This document shows positions 60,925 through 64,000 of a stretch of 64,000 bases of DNA, piece by piece. Origin of the DNA: JANQMX01 sp965247175 (GTDB lineage Bacteria; Pseudomonadota; Alphaproteobacteria; Kiloniellales; DSM-21159). The notes under the pieces were generated by a model, which was not told the DNA's origin, did no database searches, and saw only the letters and a program-made list of their open reading frames with translations. The translations under genes and the position numbers were made by a program. The DNA lies in contig OZ252006.1 of NCBI GenBank assembly GCA_965247175.1, positions 4,464,001 to 4,528,000 on the forward strand, read 5' to 3'. Position 1 is the first letter of the stretch, and each line of letters opens with the position of its first letter.

Positions 60925-61822
60925 AAGCGCCGACGCGCTGCTACTGCCGGGCTTCGAGCGAAAACTGCTCGACGCAGGCGAGGGCGACGTTCGTGTCCTG
61001 ATCGGCGGCTCGGGGCCGCCGCTTCTGATGCTGCACGGCGACCCGCAAACCCATCTCTGCTGGCATCGCATGGCACCGCGCCTGGCGGCCGACCACACGG
61101 TCGTCCTTTCCGATCTGCGCGGCCGGGGCGAAAGCCACAAGCCGCGCCCCACGCAGGACCATGCGCCCTATGCGAAGCGCGCCATGGCCGCGGAGCAGCT
61201 CAGCGTCATGACGGCGCTCGGCTTCGAGAGTTTCGCCCTGGTTGGCCACGATCGCGGCGCCAGGGTGGCGACTCGCCTGGCGCAAGACCATCCGGACCGC
61301 GTCAACCGACTCTGTGTGATGGATATCGTTCCGGCGGAAGATCTCTATGAGGGGACCACGGCGGCACTCGCGCAGGACTACTTCTATTTCTTCTTCCTGA
61401 CACAGCCATCGCCCCGACCGGAACGTTGGATCGCAGGCGACCGAGAGGGCTTTTTGCGCGACCTTCTGCTGGGGCTGGGTTCTAGCGGCTCGCCCTATGA
61501 CCCGAGCGCGCTCGAACTCTATCTCGCCTCAGCCGGCGACGAGGCTTCGGTCGCGGCGATGTGCGAGTGCTTCCGCGCCGGCATCACCCGCGACCGCGCC
61601 GACGACAGGGCGACGCTGGCCGGCGGTGAGAAGATCGCTTGCCCGACGCTGGTCATGTGGGGCGAGCGGGGCGTCATGGGCCGGCACTTCGACGTTCCGG
61701 CGATCTGGCGGCGATGGGCCGACGCGCCCGAATTCGCCGCCTTGCCCTGCGGCCACTTCATTCCCGAAGAAGCGCCCGAGGAAGCGGGCGAACGGCTCGC
61801 GGACTTCCTTAGGGCAAATTGA
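60911..61822 (+). CDS. Alpha/beta hydrolase, fluoroacetate-dehalogenase-like
   Basis: 303 residues. Oxyanion motif HGDPQTHLCW (~42-51), DLRGRGES (~68-75), nucleophile Asp in GHDRGAR (D114, with R115 and R118), and catalytic His in GHFIPEE (~283). The spacing and YAKRAMAAEQ fit the haloacetate/fluoroacetate dehalogenase and epoxide-hydrolase branch. The two residues that hold the halide in fluoroacetate dehalogenase (His and Trp before the FL-x-Q motif) are Tyr159 and Phe160 here, so defluorination is uncertain. It is controlled with the overlapping ArsR-type gene. It may be an esterase, epoxide hydrolase or dehalogenase with another substrate. Confidence 0.82.
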   Translation: MTDFESADALLLPGFERKLLDAGEGDVRVLIGGSGPPLLMLHGDPQTHLCWHRMAPRLAADHTVVLSDLRGRGESHKPRPTQDHAPYAKRAMAAEQLSVMTALGFESFALVGHDRGARVATRLAQDHPDRVNRLCVMDIVPAEDLYEGTTAALAQDYFYFFFLTQPSPRPERWIAGDREGFLRDLLLGLGSSGSPYDPSALELYLASAGDEASVAAMCECFRAGITRDRADDRATLAGGEKIACPTLVMWGERGVMGRHFDVPAIWRRWADAPEFAALPCGHFIPEEAPEEAGERLADFLRAN

Positions 61823-61839
61823 GGGCGTAGGAGCGAGAA

Positions 61840-61872
61840 CGCCACAGGCTCTGTTCGGCAGCGCCTGTGGCG
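61840..61872. repeat. Hairpin with GCCACAGGC arms next to the SDR remnant
   Basis: CGCCACAGGC (61840-61849) pairs with GCCTGTGGCG (61863-61872). CCACAGG/CCTGTGG arms recur in the hairpin at 63689-63718, which also sits next to an SDR 3' end, so it may be a duplicated terminator. Confidence 0.5.
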
Positions 61873-61891
61873 GCTCTGAGAGGTGTTGGGC

Positions 61892-61954
61892 TCAATTCCG
61901 GCCGGCCATAACGCCGCCGTCGATGTCCCAGATGATATCGGCGGGCACTGTCAC
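61892..61954 (-). pseudogene. Remnant of an SDR gene (last ~20 codons)
   Basis: On the minus strand the sequence reads VTVPADII then WDIDGGVMAGRN and stop. The C-terminus of the SDR gene at the right edge (63738) ends VTGAV then WDIDGGVMAGRN and stop. DNA identity is nearly complete over about 40 bases. No SDR body or start is present here; the upstream side (61955-62150) holds unrelated sequence. The simplest reading is a duplicated or deleted SDR gene. Confidence 0.75.
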
Positions 61955-62008
61955 TGATTGGAGAGCGGGAAGAACTCGCGGGCTTGGCCCGTAAGGGCCA
62001 TTCGGGCG

Positions 62009-62146
62009 ATGGATGCTCGCGACATCGGCAAACGGGCCGAGGCCCTGCGTATCATCGCCACCCTGGAAGGCGTGCTCATCCCGGCCCGCAGCCTGGATGA
62101 CGTTGCCGCCTTCGCTGCCGCCATCCGGGATCTGGCGACGGCTTGA
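62009..62146 (+). CDS. Small helical protein, doubtful
   Basis: 45 residues from ATG 62009 (MDARDIGKRAEALRIIATLE, then IPARSLDDVAAFAAAIRDLATA). It is helical with normal codon use and ends 23 bases before a strong hairpin. No ribosome site is clear. It overlaps on the opposite strand the tail of the small protein gene at 62.1-62.3 kb, so at most one of the two overlapping parts is real. Confidence 0.3.
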   Translation: MDARDIGKRAEALRIIATLEGVLIPARSLDDVAAFAAAIRDLATA

Positions 62147-62345
62147 GGTAACTCTGGGGGGACCTCTCTAGGCGCCGCTGCTTTTCAGCGGCGCCTGGAC
62201 CCATCTCGGATGTTATGTAGAGGGGCTCTGAGATGCCGCTCGCATCCCCGTTCCCGTCAAGCCCGAAGGCCTCTTCCAAGAGGTCCTGGAGCGGCAGCAA
62301 CGCTTGCAGCGCCGGATCGTTCGACCATGTTTGCGTCTTGCTCAT
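62076..62345 (-). CDS. Small protein, paralogue of the one at 11.8 kb
   Basis: 89 residues from ATG 62345. The N-terminus WSNDPALQALLP and LQDLLEEAFGL (residues ~6-28) matches the small protein at 11776-11988. The reading frame then runs across a strong hairpin at 62170-62196 with basic, low-complexity sequence (RRLERSPQSYLKPS), so the last third is doubtful: a TAA in another frame before the hairpin suggests the original stop was lost by a frameshift. No ribosome site is obvious. The family is unknown. Confidence 0.5.
   Translation of the reverse strand: MSKTQTWSNDPALQALLPLQDLLEEAFGLDGNGDASGISEPLYITSEMGPGAAEKQRRLERSPQSYLKPSPDPGWRQRRRQRHPGCGPG
62170..62196. terminator. Strong hairpin, AGGCGCCGCTG arms
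   Basis: AGGCGCCGCTG-CTTTT-CAGCGGCGCCT is a perfect 11-bp stem. No T-run follows on either strand. It is likely a terminator for one of the small genes, but it lies inside the minus-strand reading frame. Confidence 0.5.
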
Positions 62346-62726
62346 GGGCTCACAGATAGCGCAGGTCGGCTTACGGCGCCTCTTCATCGCTAGTGAAGGG
62401 GGATATTGGTGAAGCTCGTGTCGGTAACTCGCTTCAGCGGGTCGAAGCGGCACCCCGACACATGATATTGTGTGCGCCGACTATCGGTCTCGCATCGTGC
62501 CTTAGTACGTACAGGCATAAAATATCTGATGCGATATAGCAGATCCAAAAGCGACGTTGGTCCTTTGGACGTGTAGGAGATCGTCCATGAATGGCTTAAG
62601 ATCATCGCAAACAGCCTTTCCGTGATCACCGTCAGCCGCTAGGATACTAGGCGTCAGGCAGGACCGTCGCAAAGAAAGCTTTTTGATCAATACGATCAGA
62701 ATTTCTGATCCAAGTGGAAGCAGACC
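62346..62726. other. Region between small gene and lysR, with LysR-type box
   Basis: 381 bases. The left part (62346-62640) shows no gene I can support; an open minus-strand frame there only shadows lysR. The right end holds TTGATCAA (62683-62690) and GATCAG-AATTT-CTGATC (62694-62710). Confidence 0.4.
62694..62710 (+). promoter_or_regulatory. LysR-type binding site (T-N11-A) upstream of lysR
   Basis: GATCAG-AATTT-CTGATC is a perfect inverted repeat with the T-N11-A core expected for LysR regulators, 16 bases before the ATG. TTGATCAA 4 bases upstream may be a second half-site. Self-regulation is likely. Confidence 0.6.
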
Positions 62727-63662
62727 ATGAAGCTGCCGCCGCTGAACGCGCTCCGTGCTTTCGAGGCCGCCGCCCGCCATGGCGGCTTTCCGGGCGCTGC
62801 CGAAGAACTCTGCGTGACGCGTGGCGCCATCAGTCACCATGTGAGGCTGCTCGAAGAGCACTTGGGTGTGGCCCTGTTTCGCCGTTTGCCCCAGGGCATA
62901 GAACTGACGGAGCAAGCCAGGCAGCTGCTGCCCGTCCTCACCGATGCTTTCGAGCGCATCGGCGAGGGCGCGCGGCGCATCTCGTCGGACCGCTCGGACT
63001 TGCAGATCGTTTGTCCGCCGACGATGTCGGTTCGCTGGCTCATTCCCAAGCTTAGGAGCTTCCAGGCCCGGCATGCGGACATACGGATCCGTCTCACCGC
63101 AGATTTTGGCGATTGGGACGCGATAAGAAGCGGTGCGTTCGACATTGGAATCTGCATCGAGAACTACAACGGGCCCGTCAGCGACTTTCGCATCCAGCCG
63201 CTCTTTCCAATGCTTGTCGTACCGGCCTGCGCGCCGCAGTTGATGGAGGGGCCGAACGGGCTTCGCCAACCGGAAGACCTGGCGCGGGTCACCTTGCTGC
63301 ACGAACACCCGGACCGTGACGAGTGGACGGGCTGGCTCAATGCGAATGCTGTTTGTGGCGTCGATCCGCAGTCGGGCGAGGTCTTTCCCAACCTCGACAT
63401 GGCGGTCAAGGCGGCCGTCATGGGCCATGGCGTCGTACTGGCTGACTTGGTTCTGACACGCGATGAGTTCGAGACGGGCCAGTTGGTCATGCCTTTCGGC
63501 AGCCGCGCGTCTTTGACCAGCTGGGGTCGCTACTGCCTTGTCACTCTGCGCGCGAGGTGGCGAGACCCGAAGGTCCAGGCCTTTGCCTCTTGGGTATCGG
63601 AGGAGGCAGAGAAGGACATCGAGACCTTGGCGCTGCGGTCGCGCTTTCCGGATTGGGTCTGA
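62727..63662 (+). CDS. LysR-family regulator, GcvA-like
   Basis: 311 residues. The N-terminal winged helix is PPLNALRAFEAAARHGGFPGAAEELCVTRGAISHHVRLLEEHLGVALFRRLPQGIELTEQ (~4-65; described as the motif). GcvA-type marks are the opening MKLPPLNALRAFEAAAR and SDLQIVCPPTMSVRWLIPKL (~92-111). The effector domain continues to ~300 with FDIGICIENYNG and MGHGVVLADLVL. A GGAAG site precedes the ATG. The SDR gene at the right edge is convergent, so it is not an obvious target unless both respond to one signal. Confidence 0.92.
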   Translation: MKLPPLNALRAFEAAARHGGFPGAAEELCVTRGAISHHVRLLEEHLGVALFRRLPQGIELTEQARQLLPVLTDAFERIGEGARRISSDRSDLQIVCPPTMSVRWLIPKLRSFQARHADIRIRLTADFGDWDAIRSGAFDIGICIENYNGPVSDFRIQPLFPMLVVPACAPQLMEGPNGLRQPEDLARVTLLHEHPDRDEWTGWLNANAVCGVDPQSGEVFPNLDMAVKAAVMGHGVVLADLVLTRDEFETGQLVMPFGSRASLTSWGRYCLVTLRARWRDPKVQAFASWVSEEAEKDIETLALRSRFPDWV

Positions 63663-63688
63663 CCTGACCTTAGTCTTGTACCGGCACA

Positions 63689-63718
63689 CCACAGGTGCCT
63701 TCGGAAGGGCACCTGTGG
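63689..63718. terminator. Bidirectional hairpin between lysR and SDR
   Basis: CCACAGGTGCC pairs with GGCACCTGTGG around TTCGGAAG, followed by CGTCTTCTGCTC on the plus strand. It ends both convergent genes. Confidence 0.7.
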
Positions 63719-63737
63719 CGTCTTCTGCTCTCGAGTT

Positions 63738-64000
63738 TCAATTCCGCCCGGCCATCACGCCGCCGTCGATGTCCCAGACCGCACCCGTCACCCAGGCGCT
63801 GTCCTCGGACAAGAGGAAGTCGACGGTCTTGGCGATGTCCTGGGCGCGGCCCACGCGGCCGATGGGGTGGAAGGCATTGAAGCCACCGGTCAAGGTCTCC
63901 TCGATCTTCTCCGGCTCGATGAAGGCGCCGTAGATCGGCGTCACCACCACTGCCGGGGAGACGGCGTTGACCCTGATGCAGTGCTCGGCCAGCTCCATCG
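63738..64000 (-). CDS. SDR-family oxidoreductase, C-terminal part (cut by right edge)
   Basis: The stop is at 63738-63740 and the frame stays open to the edge, so only the last ~87 residues are seen. CIRVNAVSPAVVVTPIYGAF is the SDR segment after the catalytic Lys, followed by GRVGRAQDIAKTVDFLLSEDSAWVTGAVWDIDGGVMAGRN (described; conserved DGG near the end). The cofactor and catalytic motifs lie outside. Its last 12 residues recur in the remnant at 61.9 kb. Confidence 0.85.
   Translation of the reverse strand, partial: MELAEHCIRVNAVSPAVVVTPIYGAFIEPEKIEETLTGGFNAFHPIGRVGRAQDIAKTVDFLLSEDSAWVTGAVWDIDGGVMAGRN

Noticed and set aside
62502..63692. A 396-codon open frame on the minus strand across the LysR gene
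   Set aside because: It is an antisense shadow of a clear LysR regulator; its protein is low-complexity and Arg/His/Gln-rich without any family signal.

Overview
The window is a GC-rich chromosomal segment from an alphaproteobacterium. The gene content fits a marine or saline Rhodospirillales/Kiloniellales-type organism, but that placement is inference from gene families, not from a marker search. Pointers are the serC-serA pair, an alphaproteobacterial RpoH, a FabI plus hydratase/phosphate-acetyltransferase pair, SoeABC, a TAXI-TRAP transporter, ydbH-ynbE-ydbL and several exosortase-sorted (PEP-CTERM/VPLPA-CTERM) proteins. Coding density is high. I see no phage, insertion sequence, CRISPR array or replication origin.

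Layout, left part. 1-5.1 kb: end of serC, then serA (serine), a PqiA-like protein, hisZ and purA. 5.2-10.1 kb: a membrane-anchored pseudokinase with a small membrane partner, then rpoH and rluD. 10.1-11.8 kb: a threonine aldolase remnant, tRNA-Glu(CTC) and an AT-richer FkbM-type methyltransferase that looks acquired. 12-17.4 kb: an ECF41 sigma factor with its carboxymuconolactone-decarboxylase partner, fabI with a hydratase/phosphate acetyltransferase, and an aldo/keto reductase. 17.5-19.6 kb: a DksA/TraR-type zinc-finger protein and a methyltransferase-like/glycosyltransferase fusion.

Middle part. 19.9-28.0 kb: soeABC (sulfite oxidation to the quinone pool) followed by a TAXI-TRAP binding protein and fused permease, closed by a strong hairpin. 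28-32 kb: a PEP-CTERM protein, a DUF4189-like lipoprotein, a histidine-ammonia-lyase-like protein whose cofactor-forming Ala-Ser-Gly is Ser-Pro-Gly, and a chromate transporter. 32-36 kb: a desaturase and the glutathione-dependent formaldehyde module (fghA, an SDR, class III alcohol dehydrogenase). 37-41 kb: two paralogous VPLPA-CTERM proteins bracketing DUF5666-like, DUF6502 and fasciclin genes, with repeated sequence elements in the control regions.

Right part. 41-49.2 kb: a minus-strand set of CO-dehydrogenase-type molybdoenzyme maturation genes (MoeA/MobA-like fusion, two XdhC halves, CoxE-like VWA, MoxR/CoxD-like ATPase), interspersed with a Rieske oxygenase, a 2OG-Fe(II) oxygenase and a sorted secreted protein, and with no structural molybdo-hydroxylase in view. 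49.2-53.3 kb: ydbH-ynbE-ydbL (envelope lipid transport). 53.4-60.4 kb: a Na+/H+ antiporter of the ion-transporter superfamily, a universal stress protein, a ThiX/ThiZ-like ABC pair without a binding protein, a histone-deacetylase-like hydrolase, a DUF192 protein and an O-methyltransferase. 60.5-64 kb: an apparently leaderless ArsR-type regulator overlapping an alpha/beta hydrolase, a remnant of an SDR gene, a LysR regulator, and an SDR gene cut by the right edge.

The strongest leads are the MIO-less ammonia-lyase homologue, the VPLPA/DUF6502/fasciclin locus, the orphan cox-type maturation cluster, the pseudokinase/membrane-protein pair, two small paralogous proteins 50 kb apart, and two deletion remnants (threonine aldolase, SDR).
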